A stretch of 64,000 nucleotides of DNA from Streptomyces sp. 1-11 (lineage in GTDB: Bacteria; Actinomycetota; Actinomycetes; Streptomycetales; Streptomycetaceae), in the NCBI RefSeq assembly GCF_007176755.1, contig NZ_BJTV01000009.1, forward strand, positions 248,001-312,000, in the 5' to 3' direction. The translations under genes were made by a program, and so were the position numbers. Position 1 is the first letter of the stretch; every line of letters starts with the position of its first letter. Shown here piece after piece: positions 44,143-52,093 of the stretch. The notes beneath the pieces were generated by a model that saw only the letters and a program-made list of their open reading frames with translations, ran no database searches and had not been told where the DNA came from.

Positions 44143-44188
44143 AAAAGGTGCGGATCACTCGAACCGAGGGGCGTGCGTCGGCCGTGGA
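44143..44188 (+). promoter_or_regulatory. Shared ECF-like promoter box, site 2
   Basis: AAAAGG (44143), CGAACC (44160-44165) and CGTGGA (44183-44188), with the same 17- and 17-base spacings as site 1. It is 107 bases ahead of the HATPase gene. Confidence 0.6.
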
Positions 44189-44294
44189 ACTGAATGAGCG
44201 CGCCTATCCACGATCCGGCCCACCGACCGCCCCGACCTTGTCGGCGGTCTCACCCCGTTCCGAGCTCCGCACTTCCACAGAAGAGCAGAAGACC

Positions 44295-44723
44295 ATGTTC
44301 GTGACCGATTCCCCCAGCCCGAGCTCACAGCTCGGCCGGCCCTGCCCTCACCAGGCGTTGCTCACCCTGCCCGCGCAGGAGGCGCACGTCTCCGCCGCTC
44401 GTCACTTCGCGGCCGATCTGCTCACGGCCTGGAGTGTGCCCGCGAGCGAGCGGGACTCCGCCGTTCTCATCGTCGACGAACTCGCCACGAACGCCGCCCA
44501 GTACGGCCGAGAACGCATGACCCTCCAGCTCGTCCTCCACGACGGCACTCTGCACATCGTGGTCACCGACTCCGGCAAGGCCGTGGAGCGCCACCGCCCC
44601 GACATCGCCCCCGACGAACACGGCCGAGGCACCTCCATCGTCCAGTACCTCGCCCAGTCGACCCAGGTGCACCAGACGCGCAGTGGCCGCGAAGTCCGCG
44701 CCTGCCTGAGGTGCTCGCCATGA
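44295..44723 (+). CDS. HATPase_c_2 anti-sigma regulatory kinase
   Basis: 142-residue GHKL-type ATP-binding protein. The N box is IVDELATNAAQYG (~residue 60), the G1 box VVTDSGKAVERH (~95) and the G2 box EHGRGTSIVQYLAQ (~115). Proteins like this phosphorylate STAS antagonists and bind SigB/SigF-type sigma factors (RsbW logic). It is an orphan with no adjacent sigma or antagonist gene; the STAS gene at 28.1 kb and sigma factor at 6.5 kb are possible but unproven partners. It ends in an ATGA overlap with the next gene. Confidence 0.88.
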   Translation: MFVTDSPSPSSQLGRPCPHQALLTLPAQEAHVSAARHFAADLLTAWSVPASERDSAVLIVDELATNAAQYGRERMTLQLVLHDGTLHIVVTDSGKAVERHRPDIAPDEHGRGTSIVQYLAQSTQVHQTRSGREVRACLRCSP

Positions 44724-45406
44724 CCGGCCCGGACGTCCCGCACGGGCCGCGGCCCTCCGCCGGGGCCGACACTGCGGCACAACGACAGGCCACCGGGGGC
44801 GGCTGCGGCGCCGGGTCACCCGACGACCCCTCCGCGCGGTCCTCCGCGGCCCACAAGCCGCGCCCCATCGACGGCTGCCCGGACCCGGCCCAGGTGCCCA
44901 CACGGCTCCGGGCGAACCTGTCGGCCCTCGACCACGCCGGCCCCGACCACGACACGGTGCTGTGTCAACGCTGCGGCAGAGGCATGAGCGTGGAGGTCAG
45001 CCCGAACAGCGGCGAGGACATGGCCGCCCCGCCCCCGCATGAGGCGTACGCGGACGCCCCCGACCTGCGTCGCGAGATGCACCAGGTACTCGCCCTCGGT
45101 GCCGAACGCGACGGCCGCCGGGCCAGGTCCGTCATCGGCCCCCCGGTCGACGCGACGGCCGCCGAACGCGCCTGGCTACTCCGCCGGGCCGCCCTCATGG
45201 ACCGGATGGCCCTGGACGATCCCGGCCCCGGCCCGGCCGCGGCCGCCGCACAAACCGCCGAACAACTCGTTCTGCACGACCGCCGCCATCCCGACCTGGT
45301 GGCCGGCCCACACCATCCCGACGCCATCACACTCGCCCCCAGCCGCCGCCTCTACGTCCGCCAGGAGTACGCCGCCTGGACGGCCGCAGGGCGCCCCGGA
45401 ACCTGA
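44720..45406 (+). CDS. Hypothetical protein
   Basis: 228 residues. The N-terminal ~55 are Pro/Gly/Ser-rich. A short CQRCGRGMS (~residue 85) could bind metal, and a helical region follows (LRREMHQVLALGAERDGRRA, then AERAWLLRRAALMDRMALDD). Ala-rich helices end the protein. No family recognised. Translational coupling with the HATPase gene (ATGA overlap) suggests a role in the same regulatory unit. Confidence 0.65.
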   Translation: MTGPDVPHGPRPSAGADTAAQRQATGGGCGAGSPDDPSARSSAAHKPRPIDGCPDPAQVPTRLRANLSALDHAGPDHDTVLCQRCGRGMSVEVSPNSGEDMAAPPPHEAYADAPDLRREMHQVLALGAERDGRRARSVIGPPVDATAAERAWLLRRAALMDRMALDDPGPGPAAAAAQTAEQLVLHDRRHPDLVAGPHHPDAITLAPSRRLYVRQEYAAWTAAGRPGT

Positions 45407-45438
45407 ACCGACCCCACCCCCGTCAGGAGGAAGGACAT

Positions 45439-45852
45439 ATGACTCGCAAGGATGTCGACTCCAGGAACACCCCCACAGCAACCGACCGGCCCCACTCGCC
45501 TCGCCTTCCACGCTCGAATGCCCTGCGTGAACAGTGCGCCGACCTGCTAGAGGAACGGTCATGCCAGGGAAGGGCGATCAACACACCATGGCCGAACACG
45601 CAGACCCACCAACCGCTCCAGGTGCCCGAGCGTGATTGCTCTCAGGGACAGCGGCTGGGGGTCCAACCGACCCGAAGGCCCCCGCACATCCTGCGGGCCG
45701 GGCAGCCGGCGCAAGTGGCCATGCAGGTCACAGGTGGTGAACTACGCCCCGTCATAGGCCTGTTGCTGATCGATCTCCCCACGGTCGCGGCGGCGCCCCA
45801 AGGCCGTACGGATACGCACGGTAGCAAGCATGCGTTCGAAAGGCTGGTGTAA
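45439..45852 (+). CDS. Doubtful small gene before tatA
   Basis: A strong AGGAGGAAGG ribosome site precedes the ATG at 45439, and the first ~45 codons look coding (LREQCADLLEERSCQ). From about residue 50 the composition becomes irregular (QTHQPLQVPERDCSQGQRLG), as in a frameshifted or fused frame. It ends 2 bases before tatA. I read it as a gene whose 3' part may be damaged; no function can be given. Confidence 0.35.
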   Translation: MTRKDVDSRNTPTATDRPHSPRLPRSNALREQCADLLEERSCQGRAINTPWPNTQTHQPLQVPERDCSQGQRLGVQPTRRPPHILRAGQPAQVAMQVTGGELRPVIGLLLIDLPTVAAAPQGRTDTHGSKHAFERLV

Positions 45853-45854
45853 CG

Positions 45855-46136
45855 ATGTTCCGCAATGCGTTGGAGCCCTGGCACCTGCTGCTCCTGGTCG
45901 CGGTAGTGGTTCTGATCTTCGGTTCGAAGAAACTACCCGACACGGCCCGGGCGCTGGGCAAGGCCATGCGAATCCTCAAGAGCGAGACGAAGGCCATGAA
46001 GGACGACGGCGCCTCGAACGAGCCACGCCCCGAGCCGGAGCCTGCACCGGGGCCGCGGACGATCCCGGACGCTCCCGAAGACACCGCCACTGTCCGCACC
46101 GTGCCCACGGACAGCACGACCAGACACCGAGACTGA
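45855..46136 (+). CDS. tatA: TatA-family twin-arginine translocase subunit
   Basis: 93 residues with the TatA plan: an N-terminal membrane helix (WHLLLLVAVVVLIFGSKKL, including the FG hinge), an amphipathic helix (PDTARALGKAMRILKSETKA) and an acidic/Pro-rich tail. TatA polymerises to let folded Tat substrates cross the membrane. It pairs with the tatC gene 165 bases downstream. As Streptomyces have a main tatAC locus elsewhere, this is probably an accessory pair. Confidence 0.88.
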   Translation: MFRNALEPWHLLLLVAVVVLIFGSKKLPDTARALGKAMRILKSETKAMKDDGASNEPRPEPEPAPGPRTIPDAPEDTATVRTVPTDSTTRHRD

Positions 46137-46254
46137 GCCCGGTCCAGCGCGCCCCTGGCTGATCCCCCGCACGAGATGCTGCCCGAGCCTCCCCTGCCGG
46201 CTCGCCTCTCGCGTGAGCCGCTCCACCGGGCGACAGAGACGATCAAGTACTAAC

Positions 46255-46280
46255 GCCGGGCCGGTGGTCTCCGGCCCGGC
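46255..46280 (+). promoter_or_regulatory. Hairpin between tatA and tatC
   Basis: GCCGGGCCG (46255-46263) pairs perfectly with CGGCCCGGC (46272-46280) over an 8-base loop, 20 bases ahead of the tatC start. Without a U tract it may partly terminate, slow the transcript or protect mRNA ends, giving unequal tatA and tatC expression. Confidence 0.5.
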
Positions 46281-46300
46281 GCACGAGATGAGGACGCGGC

Positions 46301-47239
46301 GTGCCCCAGTCAACCCGCAACAAGGAGAAGGATTCCGGGGGGCGGATGCCGCTCGCGGAGCACGTTCGTGAGCTTCGCAACCGGCTCGCCAAGGCCGTCC
46401 TGGCCATCCTGGTCGTCACGATCGCTGCGGCCCTCCACTACAGGGACGTCATAAACTTCTTCACCAGGCCGGTGCTGGACTCGGTCGGCTGCCCGACGTC
46501 CTTCGCCGTTCTGGCCAAGCAGACCGCGAACACCACCTGCGCGCGGATTACGATCAACGGTCTGCTCGCGCCCTTCACCCTGGCGCTGAAGGTGACCCTG
46601 ATGACCGGCGTCGTGCTGGCCTCGCCGGTATGGCTGTACCAGCTGTGGGCTTTCGTCGCTCCCGGCCTGCACAAGCACGAGCGGAAATACGCCTACGCGT
46701 TCGTCGGCGCGGGCGTCCCCCTGTTCTTCGGCGGCGCCTTCTTCGCCTACAAGGTGCTGCCCACGACCGCGAAGGTGTTGATCGACTTCACCCCGCACGG
46801 GGTGAGCAACCTGCTGCCGCTGGACGATCTGCTCGACCTCGTCACCCGCATGGTGGTCGTCTTTGGTCTCTCCTTCGAGATGCCGCTGCTGCTGGTGATG
46901 CTGGACCTCACCGGGGGAGTGTCCGGCCGGCGAATGCTCGGCTGGTGGCGCGGCATGATCCTGGGGATCACGGCCTTTTCGGCTGTGGCGACGCCGAGCA
47001 CGGATCCGCTGTCCATGCTGGCGCTGGCCGCGCCGATCTGGGTGCTCTATTTCGCCGCCGTTGTTTTTTCGCTTTTCCATGACCGGCGCAAGGCCCGCAG
47101 AGAGGCAGAGGGACCGGGCGACGACGAGGCCTCCGACCTCGAACTCACGCCGCAGGACATCGGCGAAGTGGAATCGGTGTCCGCCGGCCAGCCCCTGCCC
47201 GCGCAGCCGGACGCTGACGACGACCGCGCCCACGGGTAA
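46301..47239 (+). CDS. tatC: TatC-family twin-arginine translocase subunit
   Basis: 312 residues with six membrane helices. The N-terminal cytoplasmic segment PLAEHVRELRNRLAKAV contains the Glu that contacts the twin-arginine signal. The family landmarks are SPVWLYQLWAFVAPGLHKHE, VFGLSFEMPLLLVML with the conserved FE, and SAVATPSTDPLSM. A longer acidic C-terminal tail follows (~residues 255-312). TatC is the receptor for Tat signals. The start is the GTG at 46301. It is likely to work with the upstream tatA. Confidence 0.92.
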   Translation: MPQSTRNKEKDSGGRMPLAEHVRELRNRLAKAVLAILVVTIAAALHYRDVINFFTRPVLDSVGCPTSFAVLAKQTANTTCARITINGLLAPFTLALKVTLMTGVVLASPVWLYQLWAFVAPGLHKHERKYAYAFVGAGVPLFFGGAFFAYKVLPTTAKVLIDFTPHGVSNLLPLDDLLDLVTRMVVVFGLSFEMPLLLVMLDLTGGVSGRRMLGWWRGMILGITAFSAVATPSTDPLSMLALAAPIWVLYFAAVVFSLFHDRRKARREAEGPGDDEASDLELTPQDIGEVESVSAGQPLPAQPDADDDRAHG

Positions 47240-47363
47240 CAAAAGCCAATTCGGTCACCGGCGGGCTTGACGGTTCGTGCCTGGGCCGTTGCGCCCACTG
47301 CGAGGACCCAATGCGGCACTGGTGCTGATGGACGGAATGGCCGGACGCCGGGGCGGCGCTCGC

Positions 47364-48032
47364 TCAGGCCGGGAAGTGACGCCACTTGCCCTCGGAGACG
47401 ACCTCGACCGCGCCGTCGACGACCGTGATGGCGGTGTCGTCGTCGATCGCGTATGCGGGATTCGAGAGGCCGGCTGCCCACTTCTCCGCCTCCGCCATGG
47501 TGTTCTCCGGCAGGGCTGTGTGATCCACATGCGGGAAGATCGAGAAGTCGACGACGCCCAGCGCGCTGTCGTCCCCGGTGGGCGCCGTCCACTCGACGAA
47601 GTATTCGCCGATACGAGGGGCCATCACCATGCTCCCGGCGCTCAACCCCACCCAGACCTTCTCGCTCAACGACGGCAGCAGGTCCGCCAGGCCGGATTGC
47701 CGCATCCAGTGCGCCAGATACAGCGCATCACCGCCGTTCACCAGCAGGACGTCCGTCTCCTGGACCCAGGGGACCCAACGCTCTGCACCGATGCTGGGCA
47801 ACGCCGTGAGCTCCAGCACTCCCAAGGACTTCCACCCCAGGTCGCACATGGGCAGGCGAGACTGTCCACTGATGAACCGCCAAGCCCCAGCAGGACTGCC
47901 CATGGGGTGCCCGTACCCCGCGGTGGGAATGCACAGGGCGTCGGACTCGGCGATCGGCTTGCCCAGCAGCCGCACCAGCGCGTCCTGGATGCTCGCGTTG
48001 GTGATACCCGCCGCCGTAAGAAGAAGCTTCAA
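47364..48032 (-). CDS. Peptidase E (S51) / class I glutamine-amidotransferase-like protein
   Basis: 222 residues. The nucleophile Ser is in VWVGLSAGSMVMAPRI (~residue 130), and LVNGGDALYLAHWMRQSG (~97-114) is the other family signature. FPHVDHTALPENT provides the His of the expected Ser-His-Glu triad. S51 peptidases cleave Asp-X dipeptides or, in related proteins, cyanophycin. The exact substrate is unknown. It converges with tatC and is separated from the TetR gene by 225 bases in which I see no gene. Confidence 0.85.
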   Translation of the reverse strand: MKLLLTAAGITNASIQDALVRLLGKPIAESDALCIPTAGYGHPMGSPAGAWRFISGQSRLPMCDLGWKSLGVLELTALPSIGAERWVPWVQETDVLLVNGGDALYLAHWMRQSGLADLLPSLSEKVWVGLSAGSMVMAPRIGEYFVEWTAPTGDDSALGVVDFSIFPHVDHTALPENTMAEAEKWAAGLSNPAYAIDDDTAITVVDGAVEVVSEGKWRHFPA

Positions 48033-48257
48033 AGTGGCCCCTGACCCGAGTGTGATGGAGCGGTCTGACCGGTAGACCGGGGACCACGTCGAAACTCATC
48101 GCTGTGCAGCGTGGCCATGCACCGGCGGTCGGCGAACGGACATGTAGCGCAGGGCGAGGCTCGGGGCTGGGGCGGGCGCGAGGGTCGATGGCACAGCGAG
48201 CGGCCGCAGCCATGCCGTCCGACGTGGGCCGACGCCTCGCCGAACCGATGGCATCGC

Positions 48258-48821
48258 TCAGCGGGGCCTGAGTCCGTCGACGACGACGTCCAGCATGCGG
48301 TGCAGTTGGGGGCGTTGCTCGGGTGCGCCGGCCACGGAGAGCAAACCGGCGAGGATGCCGCCTACCTCGACCGGGTCCATGTCGCTGCGCAGTTCTCCTG
48401 CTGTGGCGCCGGCCTCGAGCACCATCGCCAGGACTTGCTGGACCTCGTCGCAGACCGGTCCGGTGCCGAAGCGGCCGGAAGCGCTCATGGCGACCAGGGC
48501 CTCGCAGATGCCGCGTCGTTCGCCGGCCCAGTCGGCGAATCGGAGCATCCATGCGTGGAGGGCCTGTGCGGGCGGCTTGGTAGCCAGCAGGGTGTGCGCG
48601 TCTTCGCGCAGGGGGCGGATTTGGTCCCGGTAGACCTCTTCGACCAAATCTTCTCGGGTGGGGAAGTGCCGGTACAGGGTTGCGTTCCCCACTCCCGCGC
48701 GTTTGGCGATCGCGTCCAGCGAGATCGGGCGTCCGGAGGCGAAGGCTTCGGCGGCCGTGGCGATCAGCTGCTCGCGGTTGCGCTGCGCGTCGGCGCGCAG
48801 GGTGCTGCGTGGAGGTGTCAT
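48258..48821 (-). CDS. TetR/AcrR-family repressor
   Basis: 187 residues. The N-terminal HTH is at ~10-60: RNREQLIATAAEAFA, then ISLDAIAKRAGVGNATLYRHF. The ligand-binding domain is helical and unassigned. The ATG is at 48821. Two copies of a palindrome (CGGGGA-N2-TCCCCG) lie directly upstream, between this gene and the divergent SDR remnant/aldo-keto reductase, consistent with autorepression and control of the reductase genes. Confidence 0.88.
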   Translation of the reverse strand: MTPPRSTLRADAQRNREQLIATAAEAFASGRPISLDAIAKRAGVGNATLYRHFPTREDLVEEVYRDQIRPLREDAHTLLATKPPAQALHAWMLRFADWAGERRGICEALVAMSASGRFGTGPVCDEVQQVLAMVLEAGATAGELRSDMDPVEVGGILAGLLSVAGAPEQRPQLHRMLDVVVDGLRPR

Positions 48822-48864
48822 GACCTTCGCGATCGTGAGTGTCGGATGAGGCTCGGGAACTATT

Positions 48865-48878
48865 CGGGGATGTCCCCG
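48865..48878. promoter_or_regulatory. TetR operator, site 1
   Basis: CGGGGATGTCCCCG, a perfect palindrome with a 2-base centre, 44 bases upstream of the TetR start. Confidence 0.6.
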
Positions 48879-48900
48879 GTTCAGTGTACGGTGTGACAAA

Positions 48901-48914
48901 CGGGGAGTTCCCCG
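48901..48914. promoter_or_regulatory. TetR operator, site 2
   Basis: CGGGGAGTTCCCCG has the same arms as site 1, with centres 36 bases apart. The bases between the two sites (TGTACGGTGTGACA) are likely to hold divergent promoter elements. Confidence 0.6.
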
Positions 48915-48959
48915 ATTACGGGTGGCCTCACCCATCGCTTCAGCGACGAAAGGTTTGCC

Positions 48960-49237
48960 ATGTCTAAAGCGGTCATCACCGGGGGAACGACCGGGATCGG
49001 CACGGCGGCTCGATCGTGCTGACCGTCGGCATCGGACCCCGTCGCGGCACCCCTGGCGCCACGGTGGGGGCGGCGACACGCGGCGCGCTGCTGGCCATGC
49101 TGCCCTTCCTCGCGCTCGAACCGGCCCCGCGCAGGACTGGCGTCAACGCCGTGAGCCCCGGGGCCACCGGCACCCCGCTGCTCAACATCACCGGCCAGGA
49201 CATCACCGTGGCCGGCGGCTACGGGCTCGGCGCCTGA
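48960..49237 (+). pseudogene. Short-chain dehydrogenase gene with internal deletions
   Basis: It starts SKAVITGGTTGIGTAA, the Rossmann TGxxxGIG motif, then breaks after 19 codons. A second frame resumes SDR sequence downstream (LLAMLPFLALEPAPRRTG, then VNAVSPGATGTPLL and ITVAGGYGLGA). The NAG and YxxxK active-site regions are gone. Confidence 0.75.
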
Positions 49238-49306
49238 AACCCGGGCGAGTCGACCACCGATCCGCACCTCTCGAACGCCACGAACCGCACCTCACAGGAG
49301 AACACG

Positions 49307-50377
49307 ATGGCACTCACTCTCGACACCTATCGGCTGCTGGGCCGTTCCGGACTCCGGGTCTCACCGCTGGCGCTGGGCACGGCGACCTTCGGCACCGAGT
49401 GGGGCTGGGGCGCCGAGCGCGACGAGGCGCGCAAGCTCTTCGACCGCTACACCGAGCTCGGCGGCAACTTCTTCGACACCGCCAGCACCTACACCAACGG
49501 CAGCTCCGAGCGACTGCTCGGCGAATTCGCCCGCACCAACCGCGACAAGATGGTGCTGGCGACGAAATACTCGACGCTGCGTCAGCCCGGTGACCCGAAT
49601 TCCGGGGGTACTCACCGCAAGAGCATGCTGGCGTCGGTGGAAGCCAGCATGCGGCAGCTCAACACCGACTACATCGATCTGCTCTACGTGAACGTATGGG
49701 ACTTCAGGACGCCGGTGGAGGAGATCCTGCGGGGCCTGGACGACCTGGTGAGGCAGAGCAAGGTGCTGTACGTGGCGATCTCCAGCGCCCCGGCCTGGCA
49801 GGTGTCGCGCATGCAGGCGATCGCCGACCTGCGCGGCTGGTCACCACTGGTCGCCCTGGAGACCGAGTACAGCCTGATCGAGCGCACCGCGGAGCGTGAC
49901 CTGATCCCGATGGCACGCGAGATGGGACTCGGCGTGGTCCCCTTCTCCCCCTTGGGCGGCGGGGTGCTCACCGGCAAGTACAGCCGGGAGGACCAGAATC
50001 AGGCGGGCTCCGTTGTCGGCGAAACCGCCGGCAACCGCAAGAGCCTCAACGTCGCCCTGGGATGGGTCACCGACCGCAACCTTGCCATTGCCGATGTGGT
50101 GAAGGAGGTGGCCTCGGAGCTAGGCCGCACACCCGCCCAGGTCGCACTGGCCTGGACCCTGAAGGCCCCGGGCGTGACGGCACCCATCATCGGCGCCCGC
50201 ACCATCGCGCAGCTGGAGGACAACCTGGGTGCTCTGCAGATCGACCTCACTCCTTCCCAGCTGGCCCGCCTCGACGAGGTCAGCTCCATCGACCTCGGCA
50301 ATCCGCACGGCTTGCTCGCCAGCGATCACATCCGCACGGTCACCACAGGCGACATGAAGATCGAAACCCTCGGCTGA
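49307..50377 (+). CDS. Aldo/keto reductase with altered catalytic tetrad
   Basis: 356-residue TIM-barrel oxidoreductase. Catalytic Asp57 and Tyr62 are in NFFDTASTYTNG, and Lys87 is in VLATKYSTL. The NADPH pocket includes VPFSPLGGGVLTGKY and APIIGARTIAQLEDNLGAL. The fourth tetrad residue, normally His in LLYVHVWD, is Asn129 (LLYVNVWD). It reduces or oxidises carbonyl/alcohol substrates with NADP(H). The gene starts at the ATG at 49307 behind CACAGGAG. It lies between two decayed SDR genes and is probably controlled by the TetR protein. Confidence 0.88.
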   Translation: MALTLDTYRLLGRSGLRVSPLALGTATFGTEWGWGAERDEARKLFDRYTELGGNFFDTASTYTNGSSERLLGEFARTNRDKMVLATKYSTLRQPGDPNSGGTHRKSMLASVEASMRQLNTDYIDLLYVNVWDFRTPVEEILRGLDDLVRQSKVLYVAISSAPAWQVSRMQAIADLRGWSPLVALETEYSLIERTAERDLIPMAREMGLGVVPFSPLGGGVLTGKYSREDQNQAGSVVGETAGNRKSLNVALGWVTDRNLAIADVVKEVASELGRTPAQVALAWTLKAPGVTAPIIGARTIAQLEDNLGALQIDLTPSQLARLDEVSSIDLGNPHGLLASDHIRTVTTGDMKIETLG

Positions 50378-50446
50378 TTCCATTCATGAATGGCGACATC
50401 CAGATATGTCGACATGCTCTTGATGATGGAACGGAGCAACCTCGGT

Positions 50447-50860
50447 ATGGGTAAGTACAGCGACAAGGATGTGGTGATCACGGGTGGCAGCAGCGGCATG
50501 GGGCTCGCGCTGGCGAAGCTGCTGGTGCAAGGTGGAGCCCGCGTGGTGATCACCGGCCGTTCTCAGGCCAAGCTCGACGCGGCAGGCGAGCGGCTCGGCG
50601 AGAATGCCGTGGCTGTCCGGGCGGATGTGGCCTCACTGTCCGACCTGGATATGCTCGTCGGCCGTGTGAAGAGCGAGCTCGGCTCGATCGAGGCTTTGTT
50701 CGTCAACGCCGGCATCTCACCCCTCACGCCCCTCGAGTCGACGACCGAAGACGTGTGAGGGCGGAGCGGACCGCGAGCAACCCTATGAAGCGCTACGGCA
50801 CCGTCGAAGAGTTCGCCAAGGCGGCCGCATTCCTCGCCTTCGATGCCACACCGGTCTACC
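50447..50860 (+). pseudogene. Second short-chain dehydrogenase gene, middle deleted
   Basis: The N-terminal half is intact (DKDVVITGGSSGMGLALAKL, RADVASLSDLDMLVG, LFVNAGISPLTPLES) and ends at a TGA at 50758. C-terminal SDR sequence follows immediately in another frame (NPMKRYGTVEEFAKAAAFL). The region with the catalytic Tyr and Lys is missing. Confidence 0.75.
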
Positions 50861-50869
50861 CTCGGGGGC

Positions 50870-50990
50870 GCGCGGCCTGGGCAGGGCGTCCCGGGCGGTC
50901 AGGGCCAGGTCGAGGCGTCTGTTCATGTCCAGCTCGAACCGGCCGTAGGGGTCCACATGGGTCCAGAACAGCGGGGAGAGCGCCCGCCGG
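50870..50990 (-). pseudogene. Tn3-like transposase C-terminal fragment
   Basis: The minus strand reads RRALSPLFWTHVDPYGRFEL, then DMNRRLDLA, resembling the extreme C-terminus of Tn3-family transposases. No other transposon parts are nearby. Confidence 0.45.
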
Positions 50991-51025
50991 TCCGCGGTTG
51001 GTGATCTGGTGATGTGACTGGGTGA

Positions 51026-51205
51026 GTGAACGCAAGCCGTATCCGCTACGGGATCCTGATACCGCACCGGCGCTTGGTCCGCGACTACGAGCACCGCTCC
51101 TCCTCCGCCTCCCGCGTCTACTGGGCGATGTCCCACGTCATGACCCGACGCCTCACCGGCGCGAACGCCCCCACCTGGCGCGACCGGCAGACTGTGACCG
51201 CGTGA
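51026..51205 (+). pseudogene. IS5-family transposase C-terminal fragment
   Basis: The plus strand encodes RRLVRDYEHRSSSASRVYWA, then MSHVMTRRLTGANAPTWRD and a stop, the typical end of IS5-family transposases. The N-terminal three quarters are absent. Confidence 0.65.
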
Positions 51206-51380
51206 CTATCCAGCCCCTACTCAACGCGCTCGGCATCCAGGAAGACGCCGCCAAGGACCTGGCCGACGGCCTCCGCACACAGATCGCCGAACTACAGGGC
51301 CGACTAAAGGAATCCGAGACCCATCTCGAGCACCTCGCGATCACTCGGAAGACCGTCACCGGCCTCACCGACCGGGAGGT
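51202..51380 (+). pseudogene. Gene fragment with coiled-coil sequence
   Basis: From a GTG at 51202: IQPLLNALGIQEDAAKDLAD, then RTQIAELQGRLKESETHLEH and LAITRKTVTGL. The heptad pattern suggests a coiled coil. Similar N-termini occur in actinobacterial transposon-linked proteins. The coding signal fades after about residue 60, where it meets the opposite-strand gene. Confidence 0.45.
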
Positions 51381-51388
51381 GTCGAGCG

Positions 51389-51811
51389 TTACTGCGTACC
51401 GCTTGATGGCGATCGAAAACGGGCCACGATCTGGTGTGCGTACTGATCCTCCGGGCCGCAGTCCTGGACCGCTCGATGGGCCTCCTGGGCCCGATTCGTC
51501 TCGCACAGCAGCCGGACAAGGACGTACAGAGCGTCACGGTCACCATCTTTGGCGCGGCTACGCAGAACCGCCTCCATCCCCTGATCGCGAAGCGATCTGT
51601 TGAGTCTCCGACGTGCATGGACATCCGTGAGAGCAAGCTCCGTGAGTTCGGAGAACCGCTCCGCACGGGCGAGCAAATCCATGTGCCACAGATGGTTGTC
51701 GTGCATGTCGTGATCGGTGGAGTAGCACTCGGCATGGGCGCTTACCAACGCGATGGCCGCATCCCAATCCCGGAGCTGTTCCGCTACCCGGGCCTGCTCG
51801 AACCAGTCCAC
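51389..51811 (-). CDS. Helical hypothetical protein
   Basis: 140 residues, almost entirely alpha-helical and TPR-like: FEQARVAEQLRDWDAAIALV, HLWHMDLLARAERFSELTEL, ALYVLVRLLCETNRAQEAHR. The composition is coherent along the whole length, which supports a real gene. No family recognised. It lies between transposon debris and the NLR-like unit, and could belong to the same accessory island. Confidence 0.6.
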   Translation of the reverse strand: MDWFEQARVAEQLRDWDAAIALVSAHAECYSTDHDMHDNHLWHMDLLARAERFSELTELALTDVHARRRLNRSLRDQGMEAVLRSRAKDGDRDALYVLVRLLCETNRAQEAHRAVQDCGPEDQYAHQIVARFRSPSSGTQ

Positions 51812-52093
51812 AGGACGAGTATCGCGCAGTGCTGTCTCGTACAGCGTGGCGGGAGTGGTCGCCTATGACGGTCCGCGAGGCCCAAGCACCTACCGCAACC
51901 CGTCAAATGCCATCAAAACGACCTCTTAGAGACAAGCTTCTCAATCTGATGGTTGGCCAGTGGTGATGCTTCTCGCCGGTGGTCGGTGAGCGGTGTAGGA
52001 ACCGATGCGGGTGGTTCGGGCGTTTCAGCTTCACGGCAGGGGCGCTGTTTCTAGGCTGGGTCCGATCGAAGCCGCGCGGGACGGGGGAAGCAA
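51812..52093. other. Intergenic region before the NLR-like unit
   Basis: 280 bases without a gene, less GC-rich than the surroundings (for example around 51900-51950). It is likely to contain the promoter of the NLR-like unit; no box is convincing. Confidence 0.3.

Noticed and set aside
46137-46250. Read-through extension of tatA past its TGA
   Set aside because: The frame stays open for about 38 codons after the stop, but no family tail is recognised and a TGA read-through signal is not visible.
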